Of a stretch of DNA of 64,000 nt, positions 34,087-45,657 are shown piece by piece. Each line of letters begins with the position of its first letter. Positions within the stretch are counted from its first letter, which is position 1. The DNA is taken from the NCBI GenBank assembly GCA_004009845.1, contig RMBW01000084.1:62001-126000 (forward strand), in the 5' to 3' direction. The notes under the pieces were generated by a model. It saw nothing but the letters and a program-made list of their open reading frames with translations. It searched no databases and was not told where the DNA came from. Origin of the DNA: Davidsoniella eucalypti. Taxonomy: Eukaryota; Ascomycota; Sordariomycetes; Microascales; Ceratocystidaceae. Made by a program: the position numbers and the translations under genes.

Positions 34087-35289
34087 TTATGCTTGAATCT
34101 GCGCTTGGGAAGATCGTCTATCTGTAACCTGGAGGATACTCCGTAGGCTTCCCTCTGCCTGACTTGATTGTAGTGGCCAGTTGCTGCCATCTACTTGATC
34201 TCGAGAATGATTCCACCAATTCGAAATACCATTCTTTTGACGCCGAGTCTTGGGATGGTCCTTAGAGCCAATAACACCGACTCCAACGACACTTTGATCC
34301 AGGCTTGGTAAAGTGATTTGTCGTACAGATAGTGAGATTGGGGTTTTACAAGCATTACTCGCTGATGTTGAAGATGTATGGGCTTCTAGCTTATATGGCG
34401 TCACCTGGAGAGTTACTGTCGATGACGGTAGGTTTGGCATCGATTCTCCGTGGCTTTTATACGGCCAACCGTGATTTACATCGGCGTTTTTCCAGGTCCT
34501 ACGGTTAGTATGCGGACATCTACCAGATTCTGAAGATTTTCCGGAAGAGCTTATGGTTTCCAAGGTACATACAGCATCTCCGGAGCGTCTGCGATTTGGA
34601 ACGGTGCCAATAGCTATGGTACCGGCTGCTACGCTACGCAGCTGAGAAGGGGGATTTGGAAGTCGGTCTTGTGATACCAAGGACTCATTTACGATATCCG
34701 CATTAGGAGAGTACGGTGATTGGTGTTCTTCATATTGGCTACTGAGCGAGTAGCGAGATCGAGCACAAATCTCTGCAATATGATCCAAGTCAGATGCAAT
34801 GTTGGGGTTTACAGTATCCGCATGCCCATCTTGACTGGTACCTAACAGGTTCTTGAATGAGAATGCATCTAAAGGTGGCAGCTCGGTAGAGTGTGTGCCA
34901 TATCTTGGCATTGCAGGATCCCCAAACAAAGATCGCACAAAGACCGCCAGGCCGCGGGGAGTTCTGGACCAATAAGGCTTGGTGGGGGTAGAAGTAGTGG
35001 TAGTAGTGGTTGGGTTCGATCTTGGACTTGAACTTGGGTGCAAGTATGGTTTGACAAGAACAGGGCCGCCAGATTGGCCCAACGGTTTGTCATGTGACGA
35101 AGGCGAAGAAGAAAAAGAAGAAGAAGGTGGTGGCGGATTACCAAGACCAGATTCTGGGTAGGTGGCGGAGACGATTGTAGTAGAGGAGGTTGTGGCAGGA
35201 AAGGTAGTTGGAGTATATATGCGGGGGTTGGGCACCAGGCGGGATTGAGGTGCCGAAGAGGCCAGTCGAGATGAAGAATAATCAGCCAT
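34087..35289 (-). CDS. Uncharacterised Ser/Thr/Pro-rich fungal protein
   Basis: A single open frame of 400 residues, intact from ATG to stop. The N-terminal third is low complexity (Ser/Thr/Pro, including a run of six Thr). The central block TPRGLAVFVRSLFGDPAMPRY, then FSFKNLLGT and the helix DLDHIAEICARSRYSLSSQY, matches a motif I recall from many uncharacterised Pezizomycotina proteins. The helix is the most conserved part. No signal peptide, membrane segment or catalytic motif is present. The C-terminal half is again hydrophilic and Ser-rich, so the protein is probably disordered with one short interaction motif. Function unknown. Confidence 0.75.
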   Translation of the reverse strand: MADYSSSRLASSAPQSRLVPNPRIYTPTTFPATTSSTTIVSATYPESGLGNPPPPSSSFSSSPSSHDKPLGQSGGPVLVKPYLHPSSSPRSNPTTTTTTSTPTKPYWSRTPRGLAVFVRSLFGDPAMPRYGTHSTELPPLDAFSFKNLLGTSQDGHADTVNPNIASDLDHIAEICARSRYSLSSQYEEHQSPYSPNADIVNESLVSQDRLPNPPSQLRSVAAGTIAIGTVPNRRRSGDAVCTLETISSSGKSSESGRCPHTNRRTWKNADVNHGWPYKSHGESMPNLPSSTVTLQVTPYKLEAHTSSTSASNACKTPISLSVRQITLPSLDQSVVGVGVIGSKDHPKTRRQKNGISNWWNHSRDQVDGSNWPLQSSQAEGSLRSILQVTDRRSSQAQIQA

Positions 35290-35900
35290 CGAATCGAAGC
35301 GAGCAAGAGAAAAAAACGGGCAAAGGAGTCTTTTTATTTATTTTCCTTTTTATGATAAACTGCCGAAAAAAGCACGGGTCTGTTCTGTTCTGTTCTGCAA
35401 GACGTGATTCGGAGGGCGAAGCGAGGGAGAGGGAAGGACGGAAACAGTTAGAAGCCCGCAGGTTTTCTCTTTCTTTCTGGCACTCTCTCGAGCTGCGCTG
35501 AGATGTTAGAATCTAGTCGCCTTGTCAGCGGAAATAATATGTAGTGTAGTTTTGCGTATGTGAGTGGGTTGTGACGTGGTCAAGGACGTTTGGCTGGAAA
35601 GCTGCGGTACGTTCCCAAGTAGGAAAAGGGCAATATGCAGTCGATCTATCAGCATCTGAATGCGGCAAGTGAGCTATGCAATCACACAAAGAAAGCGACG
35701 TCGTGGTGGGGAGTATATGTATGTTGAGTGATAGGTGATGTGATGCGAGAGGGGAGATTGTGATCCTCAGAATACAAATCAGTCTGTGGATGTATACAGA
35801 TGTACAGGCCTGGATATTCTTGTGTCTACGGCTATAGGTTCATCCGACCGTATATGAATCCGAGTCTACGGCTACACGGGCCGTCGCTGGGCACTCTAAT

Positions 35901-35928
35901 GAGTACATTGTAGTACATTGTAGTACAT
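35901..35928. repeat. Short tandem repeat, 10-bp unit
   Basis: Nearly three copies of TAGTACATTG in a row; the first has G for T and the last is incomplete. Small and probably neutral. Confidence 0.7.
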
Positions 35929-38188
35929 ACATATCTCTTATGGTTGATTGTGCCAGCATAGCCGAGAGCAGCGGATATGCTGTGTCAAATCTACTCACCT
36001 CAGAGCATTCGAGCGGGGCTAGAGTCGAGCGCACTACAGCTGCATGAACATATATTTGCAGATACCTATGCAGTAGATAGTTGTATTATGTGTAGTATGA
36101 TTGGCTCATGGGGCAGCCAGGCAGAGCGTAATGATATTGCGTTGTATGAAGTTGGTCAGTTCGATAATTATTTGAAGGCGAAATGCCGTGTAAGAATGAA
36201 CTAGTTTGTTTGTCGTGTAAATCAAGAACGATGTCGCTTTATTCGGGGAAGATTCAGGATTTCCTTGTTTCCAGAGTTTGGCAAAGTTGCTCGGGATTGA
36301 ATGTCAAGAAAATCAAGGAAACAAAAGGAATATAGTTACAACATAAACTGCTATTGATGATTTGGCAGCCACAAAAATATGTGTAAGCACAAAGTTTCTC
36401 AGCCTCTTTCTATAGCCGATTTCTTGTGCTTTTCCTAGTATGTTCCCAGTACGCCATGCAATGCAGTGTTCGATTCTCTTCAATACACTGTACTGCATAC
36501 ATATGTATACTACATATCTTGTATCGGTCTGTCTGGTTCATGTCCTCACATAATTCACGACGTCATTCTTAGTGCTCCATGCGTCAACAACGCACGAACA
36601 ACCCAATCAGTCCTATGTGTGTACGGTTTTCGACAGTAAAAATAGTTACAGCGCTGTGTTACTTTGACGGCTTCATTGAACATGTCATGCAAGCAAGGGA
36701 AAAGGCCTATCATTCTTTTATTAGAACCATCCTGAGTCAAAAATTGAGCAACGCTACGGGAAGATCGAAGCAATTGTTCATTTGCGCAACCCGTTACGTA
36801 TATGTGAGGACAACAGTTTAGCCCATCTCCATGTGCCATAATACGGTATCAATAAACCAATGCCTTTTGTAAACCGAATCTTGGATGTACGTAGCTATGT
36901 ATTTGACGATGTTGTCCAATCTTTAGGGTCTACTAATAAGAAATCACACAAGTCAGTTAGGGTTATTTTGCAACACGCGTCACTTCAAGCTGCTCACTTC
37001 GCTACATGTGTAAACCCTAACCATATACAATCGTATCAAATGAGAAAGCAAATCTAGACCTCTACTAGTTAAAGCATATATACTGATTTGAGAAACACAC
37101 CATTCACCCGTAGTTACTAGTATACTTACAGCTTCAACGAACGTACGGATATACGTCGTTGGAGAGCCCCTTAGATCGCCCGCCAAGGAGACAACCTACC
37201 TGGAAAGGGTTAATTGTTTCCAATATCAGTATTCTTGTTTCTTTTTCGTTTCAACGGGTCTTCGATCTGCTGATATCTAAGTGTATGGCTGACATGTATG
37301 ATGTGATGAAAACTGTAGTGTATACCAATAGAGTGAGATATCAATGCATATATATCGTATATAATGATATGGAAAAAAGTAAATACATCAGATACACACA
37401 CACTAGTTAATAGTATACAGCTGATCACACGAGTGTAATTTGTTCTGCGGGTTTCGGATGGTTCTGTATATCTGTAAGACGTTTTATAGTCATTTATCCA
37501 ACTATACTTTATGATATTGAGACATACTAGAAAGGCTAGTAGAAACCACTATCCGATGAAGAGCTCGGCTGATTCAAAAGCCACCCCTACTGAACTTGAA
37601 AAACGATATGTCAGAACAAAAAAGAACTCCCAGCCTCAGGAATCTTGGCCAGCAATACTTTTTTCCTTCTTGTCCCATCATAAGCATTTACGTGGGACTT
37701 GAAAGGCAGGGTTAGAGCATTGAGATTCAGGAGCAATAACGTGTGAAAACAAATCATATATTGAGATGGTTGTACACCCACTGTTCTTGGTATAAGTTTC
37801 TCACCTACAGGTAAAGAACCCAAGTTGAATACTCCTTGCTATTTGCAAGACCCCAAAGATGGAATATACATGAATAGCACCTTATGATCCGGACTGGTCC
37901 GGAAGCTCTGTAGGCAAAGCTAGGCTATGAAGTACAACCGTGGTATCGAGTGACTTGACAGTTTAAAACCTGAGGCGTGTTGATCAGCCAGATGCTGATG
38001 AGTTTTAGGTTGATCAGAGGCCGACATCATTGTAGTACTCTTGTGCTTGGAGCACATGAATAGTTTGGCTCTATATATCGAAGCACAAGGCCTCGTGATG
38101 ATATAAAGATGCTGCAAACGCACGAGATCTTTATACGTATACTGCATCCAGCATTAGCTTTGCTTCTCATGAGAAAGAGACAGATACA

Positions 38189-38407
38189 ATGTTTCTCCTT
38201 GGTGTATCTGTAGTTAGTCTGCTGATTGTGTTCCCCTTTTGGCCAAATCCCTGGCTAGAAAATGCCATCCTTGACAACCCAACAGCAACGCAGTTTCCAA
38301 GCCCCACACCCGCGGCCCTTAAAAAACGAGGAAGAAAAAGAAGAAAAGATTACACGTACTGTGCGTTTGGGACGCTTAGTGGCTTCTTTTGGCGCTGCAA
38401 GCAATGA
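38189..38407 (+). CDS. Possible small secreted peptide precursor (speculative)
   Basis: A 72-residue frame starts with a hydrophobic leader (MFLLGVSVVSLLIVFPFW) and continues through a Pro/Thr-rich spacer. It then has a dense dibasic stretch (LKKRGRKRRK), where Kex2-type proteases could cut, and ends DYTYCAFGTLSGFFWRCKQ with two Cys. This layout resembles fungal secreted or processed peptides, but no family is recognised and codon evidence is weak. It may be chance. Confidence 0.25.
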   Translation: MFLLGVSVVSLLIVFPFWPNPWLENAILDNPTATQFPSPTPAALKKRGRKRRKDYTYCAFGTLSGFFWRCKQ

Positions 38408-38488
38408 AGTTTGATGGAGCTGGGCTAACATGATAGATATCTTTTTCTTCTTTTTTTTTCTGTGGCAAGGCTTGTATAGTGGGCCTGT

Positions 38489-38558
38489 AGCGCCAGGCGT
38501 TTATAGCTCTGAATATAGTGAGCTGCCCCCTATGCATCTACACTGGGCAGCTGGCGCT
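38489..38558. repeat. Nested inverted repeats, about 70 nt
   Basis: AGCTGCCC (38521-38528) pairs with GGGCAGCT (38545-38552), and AGCGCCAG (38489-38496) pairs with CTGGCGCT (38551-38558). The right arms are contiguous while the left arms are separated by a 24-nt bulge. The segment is more GC-rich than its surroundings. Confidence 0.45.
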
Positions 38559-39297
38559 GAAAGATGACAGAAGGGTCCTGTCGAATTGCACAGTCCCTAG
38601 TACGCATAGCCAGTGAAGAATACAGTGGACTGGGGCCTCAGCATAAGCGAAGCAGGACTATTTGCTCATATTTGCACCAGGCTTCATTTTTCGAGTGACT
38701 GGCCCTGCTCTCCTGAACTTGACCTTGGATCTACTGAAGCTTCCTTTTTCCCTGCCCTGCCCTGTTCTTGATAACTGTGACCTCTTCTCTCTCCCCTTCT
38801 TTCCTTTTCTTAATCAGCACATGTCTCGAGGCCATAGTTTGCTTTGGGCATCTTGAGTTTGATTCTGACACTTTATTTTCCCCTTCACCTAACTGGCATC
38901 CTTTCTCAATAAATACCAACCGCACATTTCCCGGCTGAACAGAAAAGAGCTTCGCCAGCATTGATAATTCCGGTATTTTTTTCTTGCAACTGTCCAGGGC
39001 ATCACCAGCCAGCACAGATTGCCATTGCCGTCTATAAGCCTTCTAGTCCTCTTGGTCCTTTTAGTCCTTGCAGCACGGGACTGGCCATCTTGCCTCGACA
39101 ACACCACCTCTAGGCCGTTTGAATAAGGCGCCGTCGACCTTTCTACCGGTTTCCCGGATCCTCCACATCATTTTTTCTCAGCCTAGTCGACCACTTGACT
39201 CTCCAGGCCAACCGCACCACCTCCCGCCCAACTCTATCCTCAACGCCGGTGCTCGAATATCCTCATACCATCCCATCCGCGGCATATATACGTCAAG

Positions 39298-41668
39298 ATG
39301 GCTGCTCAACAATCTCCGGGCTTCAAGGTCGACCGGTATGTGGTCATGCATGTGGCTACCACCTGTGATGAACATGGTGTTTACGTTACCAAAGACTCTG
39401 CCGAAGTCATTGAGCTTGGCTGGATCGTCCTCGATGCTAAAACAACCGACGAGGTAAGTCAGCCAGTCGCCTACGAGCTACATTTCATTGCATCTATCAC
39501 ATTCGCCAACCGACATGGCCCGATATCGAGCTTTCCCAGGGCGTTGCCGGTGCAATTGACGTCGCAATTGGCTTTTCTTCTCTCGGGCCGTCCTCGTTCT
39601 CGGCATCAGGCTTGGCTTTAGTGCTGCCAGTCGTTCTACATGTGCCGCATTGGGCTGATGTAGCTAGTGTTGCAGCTGATGGCACAGCATCTGTGGCCTA
39701 GCTCAGCCTTGCCCGATGGCAATCACGATCATGATGCCACTTCCGTACATCGGAAGCACCCCAAACTCAGCCAGCATCCCTACCATCCGAAGCCAATTGG
39801 CCAACTAACAGTGTTTGTCTCTATAGGTCTCCCGCGATAGTGTTCTAGTGAAGCCAATCAACACACCAATCACCCCCCTTTGCAGTAAGCACTCCTATCA
39901 TTGCACTACTACTCCAATTCCCGGCATCTAGCATCCGATGGCTGTCATACATTCCAGCTGCTAACTCTGTGCTCTGCTGTACATAGCCAGCCTAACGACG
40001 TTGACATGGGAACATGTCCGCGGTGCCGGAACCTTCCGTGATGCCGTCAACCGGTTTGACACCTTCGTCAACGAACATCTCGTTTCCAAGAATCTTGACT
40101 TCGTCTTCGTGACCCTGGATGCCTGGGACCTGCGGGTTCAGCTTCCCCGCGAAGCCCGCGACAAGGCTGTGGTGTTGCCTCCATACCTGCAGCACTCTCG
40201 TACCTTCGACTTGCGCACCGAGTATCAGCGCTGGCAACAGCACCACCCCGAGTCGCTGCCGTTTGGCCCTTCAATGCTGTCCAATATCTGTGCTGCCCTC
40301 GAGGTCGAGCCCGTCCAGTCCAGTGCTCCCATCAAGCACAACCTTCCCTTCCACCTACAAGCACTAGCTCCTGCCAGTCCTCGTCGGGCAATGGAAGAGG
40401 CCATCACACTTGCCAGAGTCCTGCGTGGCCTCATCCGCAAATCTATTCCAGTCCACGAGCATCTTGACGTGCTCACCCGTCCTATGGATGCTAGAGCCGA
40501 TGTTCGTGCCTTCCTCTCAGAGAGAAGCAAGGTTCTTCACATGTCCGGTCTTCCTCATGACACTACCCAGTCTGAATTGGAAAGCTGGTTTACTCAATAT
40601 GGCGGACGTCCCATTGCGTTCTGGACTCTGCGTACGCCGGAGCAGCACAAGCCCACCGGCACTGGATTTGCCATCTTCTCGTCACATGAAGAGGCCGCCG
40701 AAAGCCTGTGCATGAACGGCCGTGCCCTCAACGAAAAGGCCATCGAGGTCTCGCCCTCAAGCAGCCGTGTTCTCGACCGCGCTGCGGAGATCCTCACACC
40801 TTTCCCCCCAAGCAAGAACCGTCCTCGTCCTGGTGACTGGACTTGCCCTAGCTGCGGCTTCAGCAACTTCCAGCGTCGTACTGCTTGCTTCCGCTGCTCT
40901 TTCCCCGCTGTTGGCGGTGGCCCTATGGGTGACATGAGTTACAGTGGCTACGGAGGTGGTGCTTTCGGTGGCCCGCCTAATATGATGCATTCTCATCACA
41001 ACATGGGACACCACAACCACGGCCATATGAACCACGGCGGTGGCCGTATGGGCGGCAGCGGTGTCGTGCCCTTCCGTGCTGGCGACTGGAAGTGTGGTAA
41101 TGAGATCTGCGGTTACCACAACTTTGCGAAGAATGTGTGCTGTCTCCGCTGCGGTGCTAGTAGAGCCGGTGCGGCTATTGTCGCCGATGCTGGTTACTCT
41201 TCGAATATGGATTCGAACAATAACTACAACATCAACCACAACTCTATGGGTAGTAACAATGGGCCCCCTGGTGGCCCTTTCGGTGGCGGTCAGGGTAGTG
41301 CGGGCTACCAGTCTGGTGGTGGCTACGGTGGTCAACACTTTGGTGGCCCTCCTAGCACATATGCTCTACCTTCGGGCATTGGAGGCTCCGGTGGCAACCC
41401 TTACCCTTCTGCTATTGGCGGAAACCATTTCGGCTCTGCTCCGGGCAACCACGGCGGTGCTGGCTTCGATAGCCGTGCTGCCGAGGCCGCATTCCAGTCT
41501 GCTAACAACGGACCTGCGAACGTCGGCCCTTCTACCAACTTCTACGGAAACAACGCCGAGGGTGATCCTTTCTCATTCTTGTCTGCTGGTATGAACAGTC
41601 TGTCTGTCGGAGGCGCCGATCCCCGTCAAAACGGTGGCTCTGCTCCTGCCACCAAGTCTCCAGCTTAA
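39298..41668 (+). CDS. NRP1: Nrp1-like RNA-binding protein (exonuclease-fold, RRM, two RanBP2 zinc fingers)
   Basis: Three exons (39298-39453, 39827-39884, 39987-41668) encode 631 residues. The first intron, 373 bp, is several times longer than the others here. Residues about 10-165 form an ERI1-like DEDDh exonuclease fold (EVIELGWIVLDAKT, LVKPINTPITPLCTSLTTLT, FVTLDAWDLRVQLP). However, the catalytic D-x-E is replaced by His18-Val-Ala20 in VMHVATTCDEH, so nuclease activity is unlikely. An RRM spans about 253-328 (VLHMSGLPHDTTQ, TGTGFAIFSSHEEA). Two RanBP2-type fingers lie at about 354-378 (GDWTCPSCGFSNFQRRTACF) and 435-463 (GDWKCGNEICGYHNFAKNVC), with a Gly/His-rich linker between them. The tail is Gly/Asn/Ser-rich and prion-like. 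Yeast Nrp1 is a stress-granule-associated asparagine-rich protein of unknown role. Confidence 0.88.
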
Positions 41669-43806
41669 AATGCATACCTACAGACCCTTGGGTTAGTAGT
41701 ATACTATCTAAAAAGTAGCGCTACTTTCATCTGCTGTATACAGACTCTGTGATATCAAAGCATAGAGGTTGATTTCATCCGGTCTTTACTGCGTTGGTAG
41801 TTTGGCCACTATGGTTGATTAAGCCTTGTTTTCTACACGAGGCATTTCCCAACTGGTTCATATAGGCCCGACAAGCATATACGACAATTTTTTTTTCCAC
41901 ATACGAATTTATCAATACCTACAAAAAAAACCCGAAAATACCTCAACAAAAACATTAACGACCAAAAACATACACACACACATATACCGGGCACGGGTTT
42001 TTGGGCTGCGGCTATCTGTATATGGGACGGATACGGACAAAGGAACATCGGAAGGGGTGGGTGGAGTTGCGCGTCTCTTGGGAAAGCATGTCATTGTCTT
42101 CAAGTTCTAACAGTGCATTTTTTGGGGGGACGGGGGCTTCTGTTTAATCTCTTTGGATCTGGGTTCTTTTCATTCTGCTTTTGTTGCGTGCTTTCTCATT
42201 GTTTCTCTTTTCTTTTTCCATCTTTCTGCTATATTTTTTTTTCCTTTGCTCTTGGTTAACGGAATCATTCATTCCTAGTTTTCAGACTTTGAGCTTCTAT
42301 CCCCTTTTTTGTTATTTTTCTTTCTGCCTTTTCATTTAGCTCGAGCTTCTCTCTTCTTCTCTTTCGGTACGATCGATTTTTTCAAAATTGTTACATGGAT
42401 GTGGGGGGGGGGGGGGGGGGGAGCTGGAGTTATATCTTTTTTTTATCGGCGGGATGGCCAACGGACTTTTTTTTTTTTCCTTTTACACATAAAAGGCCTT
42501 GTTTCTATTTTTTTTCTTGGGTGGGAAGTCCTGTTTTGGTTTCTACAGCTTTGAACTACAAACTTTATCATTTGGTTCTAAACGATAACATGGGGAAAAA
42601 GAAAAAAAGCAAAGGCGCCTTATACACAAATGGCTGGGATGGATGGTTTTTTTTTTCTGCTTGTCGACCTTTTGTTTCTTCTTTTCTTTCGCATAATTGT
42701 TTAATTCTTTCTGTCTGTCATTTGTTCTGTACTTTTCTGCATATTTTTTATCTTTGTCTGTCTTTCCCGTTTCCTATTTGTCGTTTGCTCTGGTAACAAG
42801 ATCCCGAGTGATCTTGTTGCTTCGGTTGGGCATATGATCGAGGACAGACTACTAGCGATGTGATGTAGTCAATAGCTGGCTGATGATAACTGCCTGTCTA
42901 GTGTTTTTCGTCATTCCTACGCCATCTATATAGCCTTGGTATGGCCATTGTATCTACTTCACTTGCTTGTCTAGACTATTTGAGCTGTCTCCAGGGTGTT
43001 TGTTTCGTTAGTTGGTCACATACTGTTGTCGTTTGGGGCTGTTGACAATGAATGGAGATGTCGAAGAAGCAGTAATACCAACTGTCAAAGTCTGATGCTT
43101 CTCCTTCTACTTGTCTTTTAGCCTTTTCCCCTTGGGTGGTGTTGGTGTTGGTTTTTGGAGGGAATATCAGGAAGGGAAAGGAGGAAAGGGTTGGTTCTCG
43201 TTATCAAAAAATCCGCTGATTGAGCAGTTATTCATTGCCCAACATCATTCTTCTTGGCGGATCGGAAATATTTGTTCATTTTTTGGGCCTCTTTTTTTTT
43301 CTTTTTTTTTCTTTTTCCCACAGCTTTTTTGCATAGCATGGTGCATAACGGGTTTTCTGGGGAGTATATATTTTTCTTTTTTTCTTTGTTGGCATTAAAG
43401 GGAATCCATTTGATTGGGGAATTGGCTTTAGTTGGTCGGTATTTTCGGGTTCACTTTATTTGTTTCTAGGTTTTATTCAGCAAACAAAAAAAACTTGATA
43501 TCCAACAGGCGATGTTTTTTTTTTTTGGGGGGGGGTAGGCTTGAATTCCTTGGGAAAAAGGAGGGTTGATTTCACTTTGAACCAGAGCAGTCAGATCGGT
43601 ATGGAAACCACGGGTACAGATAGAACTTGCTCAAAAGCAACAAATCAAATAGTATCGTTTTGCTCTTCAAACTGAAGAAGGCTATGGATGAGATGCTCAC
43701 TACGTTGTTGGTGTTAGTGCTCTCGTTTTTGGTCTTGTGTCACGCCAATATGTCCATTGTGTGCTAGTGTACAGTACGTGCTATTAAAATGTATGAAATT
43801 ATTTCC
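41669..43806. other. Convergent spacer with strong T-strand bias and a G19 run
   Basis: These 2.1 kb lie between NRP1 and the opposite-strand F-box-like gene. The plus strand is markedly T/G-rich from about 42100 to 43560, with many T8-T10 runs, a pure G run of 19 at 42403-42421, and T10 followed by G9 near 43515-43535. Short frames here (for example 42395-42796) are Phe/Leu/Ser strings created by the T bias. A long NRP1 3' UTR is possible. Confidence 0.6.
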
Positions 43807-45657
43807 TCAATCCCATAGATGGATATTGGCCAAGAGATCTGCGGCATCTGCACCGTTTTCTTCGTGATCGGAGTCGCTCTCCCACTCCATGAAACTCCCT
43901 ACGCTCTCTTCCTGTCCCCAAAGCTCTTGGGGATTCGGTACGTGCAAATTGTCGGATTGGAAGTCTTGGTCGTAGACGGGGCCACTTTGGTTTCGATAGT
44001 TGAGCTGGTCCCAGTCGAACTGTAGATCTGCCGAATTATATTGGCCGTCGAGAGTGAGTGCGGCGGAATAATCGGCATCATTGGCCTGTTGGTTGGCCGC
44101 TATATCAGCTTCGGCTGCAAGCAATATTGTGTCCATGATCATCCGTTCGCGAATGTTGGGTTGGCCCTCGAAGCGGTAGAGCTGTGTTGCGCGGTGTGCA
44201 ACCTGAGCACGGGTTCGATGCTGGCCAGTCCAACGACGCGACATCTCCCATTCAATGTTGTAGAACTCTACATTCGTATGGCGCAATGTCCGGAATTTGC
44301 CCTCCACATTGCTGTCGATAAGTTGAGTCAAACGGTGACAAAAAACAGCATCCGCCTCGTCGAGACGGTCGAGGAGCCGAACGGCTTCCTGTTCAGGGTA
44401 ACTGAGCTGATACCAACGCGCCTTTTGGACATGGTGCATCGTGAAAAGACCGGACGTTTTGACTAGTGATATGAGATCCTCCTCTTCTTGAGACGAGGTC
44501 ACTCCCAGGTCAATCTCCTTGGCAGTAGGCACCAGATTTCGTCCGTCTTTCCATGAAAAGTTACCCCAAACTAGCATACATTCAAGGTGATTTTGCAGTT
44601 GGAGTCCACGGCGGTCACTCTCCCATGGCAATAGCTCATCGATACGAACTAGATGATTATGGCCTTTCCCCCATCCCTCAAGATGACCTATGCCAACCTC
44701 AGATAAAGGCACGCCCCAAATTCCCGTATCGAATAAACTGAGATTTCGTGCGGCATCGTCCACGTTGTATTTGTAGCGGACTCGGTGACTCATTATTTCA
44801 GCTAAAGACGTATATTTGCGACGGAAAAGGACAGCCCAAACATCAAAAAGACCTTTTTGGCCCATCAAGAAGTAGACAAAAGTGTCCGTATGTGGTCCAA
44901 ACATGGGTTCCTGGAAGCAAAGACGTAGCTTGATCAGGAAAAGCTGGACGTTGTACAAGTCCTTGTTGGTCCACACTTCCTTGTTGGTGATGATGGCCTG
45001 TCTGATCTTGGTAGAGGCAATATCATTGAAGAACCACAGCTTCTTCAGCGTGTGGTCCATAGTTTCCGGCATGCGATGGCCATGGCGAGCCATGATCCCA
45101 ATGATTTGGCGGACATAGATGTGGCGCTTCGCAACCATCTGAAACCACTTCATCGAGGGAACTCGTCGAACTGCACGCATGGCTGGATCCTCCATGTCTG
45201 GAGTCTGAACTCCAAAGGCATTGGTTCTTCCCAACGGATCTGGAATGGTGAGCTTTCCGTATGCCTTCCACGGGAAGTCTCTGTGGCCATTTGAAGCCAT
45301 GGTCTCTAGAAGAGTGTTGATCGATGATGTTAAGTGTGCATCGAACAACATCTTCACGGGCTTGCTGATGCAGTATATAGAAATGACATCTTCAACCTTC
45401 ACATACGATAGAATTTGTAATAGTATGTGCAGGTGAGGCGCCAAGGCCTCGAAGATATCAAGACCGCATTTCAGTCGGCCGAACCCAGGAACGGGATCAT
45501 CCAGAATCAAAGGTAGAGACTGAGGCTCGACACCCAGACGCTTTGCTTTCAATATCCGTACTTGTGCGCGATAGATGTCAGAACGCAGTTGGGGAGGTAA
45601 CTCATCGAAGCCTGGCGGTAGCCCTGTCGGAGGGTAATTTGGGTTCGTAGAAGGCAT
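43807..45657 (-). CDS. Conserved fungal protein with F-box-like N-terminal segment
   Basis: A single intact exon of 616 residues. Residues about 72-112 (LHILLQILSYVKVEDVISIY, followed by CISKPVKMLFDAHL) look like a degenerate F-box, a short helical motif that recruits Skp1 in SCF ubiquitin ligases; the usual leading LP is not evident. The middle is rich in Trp, His and Arg (VPSMKWFQMVAKRHIYVRQI, KLWFFNDIASTKIRQAI, FGPHTDTFVYFLMGQKGLFD). It is predicted all-helical and resembles uncharacterised proteins conserved across Pezizomycotina. The C-terminus is acidic and disordered (ESDSDHEENGADAADLL). No membrane segment or signal. A role in ubiquitin ligation is only an inference from the weak F-box. 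Confidence 0.75.
   Translation of the reverse strand: MPSTNPNYPPTGLPPGFDELPPQLRSDIYRAQVRILKAKRLGVEPQSLPLILDDPVPGFGRLKCGLDIFEALAPHLHILLQILSYVKVEDVISIYCISKPVKMLFDAHLTSSINTLLETMASNGHRDFPWKAYGKLTIPDPLGRTNAFGVQTPDMEDPAMRAVRRVPSMKWFQMVAKRHIYVRQIIGIMARHGHRMPETMDHTLKKLWFFNDIASTKIRQAIITNKEVWTNKDLYNVQLFLIKLRLCFQEPMFGPHTDTFVYFLMGQKGLFDVWAVLFRRKYTSLAEIMSHRVRYKYNVDDAARNLSLFDTGIWGVPLSEVGIGHLEGWGKGHNHLVRIDELLPWESDRRGLQLQNHLECMLVWGNFSWKDGRNLVPTAKEIDLGVTSSQEEEDLISLVKTSGLFTMHHVQKARWYQLSYPEQEAVRLLDRLDEADAVFCHRLTQLIDSNVEGKFRTLRHTNVEFYNIEWEMSRRWTGQHRTRAQVAHRATQLYRFEGQPNIRERMIMDTILLAAEADIAANQQANDADYSAALTLDGQYNSADLQFDWDQLNYRNQSGPVYDQDFQSDNLHVPNPQELWGQEESVGSFMEWESDSDHEENGADAADLLANIHLWD

Larger units (their letters stand above)
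35290..39297. other. Intergenic region, 4 kb
   Basis: Holds the divergent promoters of the 34087-35289 gene and NRP1. It contains a short tandem repeat (35901-35928), a possible small secreted-peptide ORF (38189-38407) and a hairpin-forming segment (38489-38558). No larger gene could be supported. Confidence 0.5.

Noticed and set aside
40757..41338. 193-codon minus-strand ORF opposite NRP1
   Set aside because: Antisense shadow of the Gly/His-rich linker, rich in Thr, Val and Ala, with no domain.
42395..42796. 133-codon ORF in the T-rich spacer
   Set aside because: A Phe/Ser/Leu string produced by poly-T and poly-G runs; no start context or domain.
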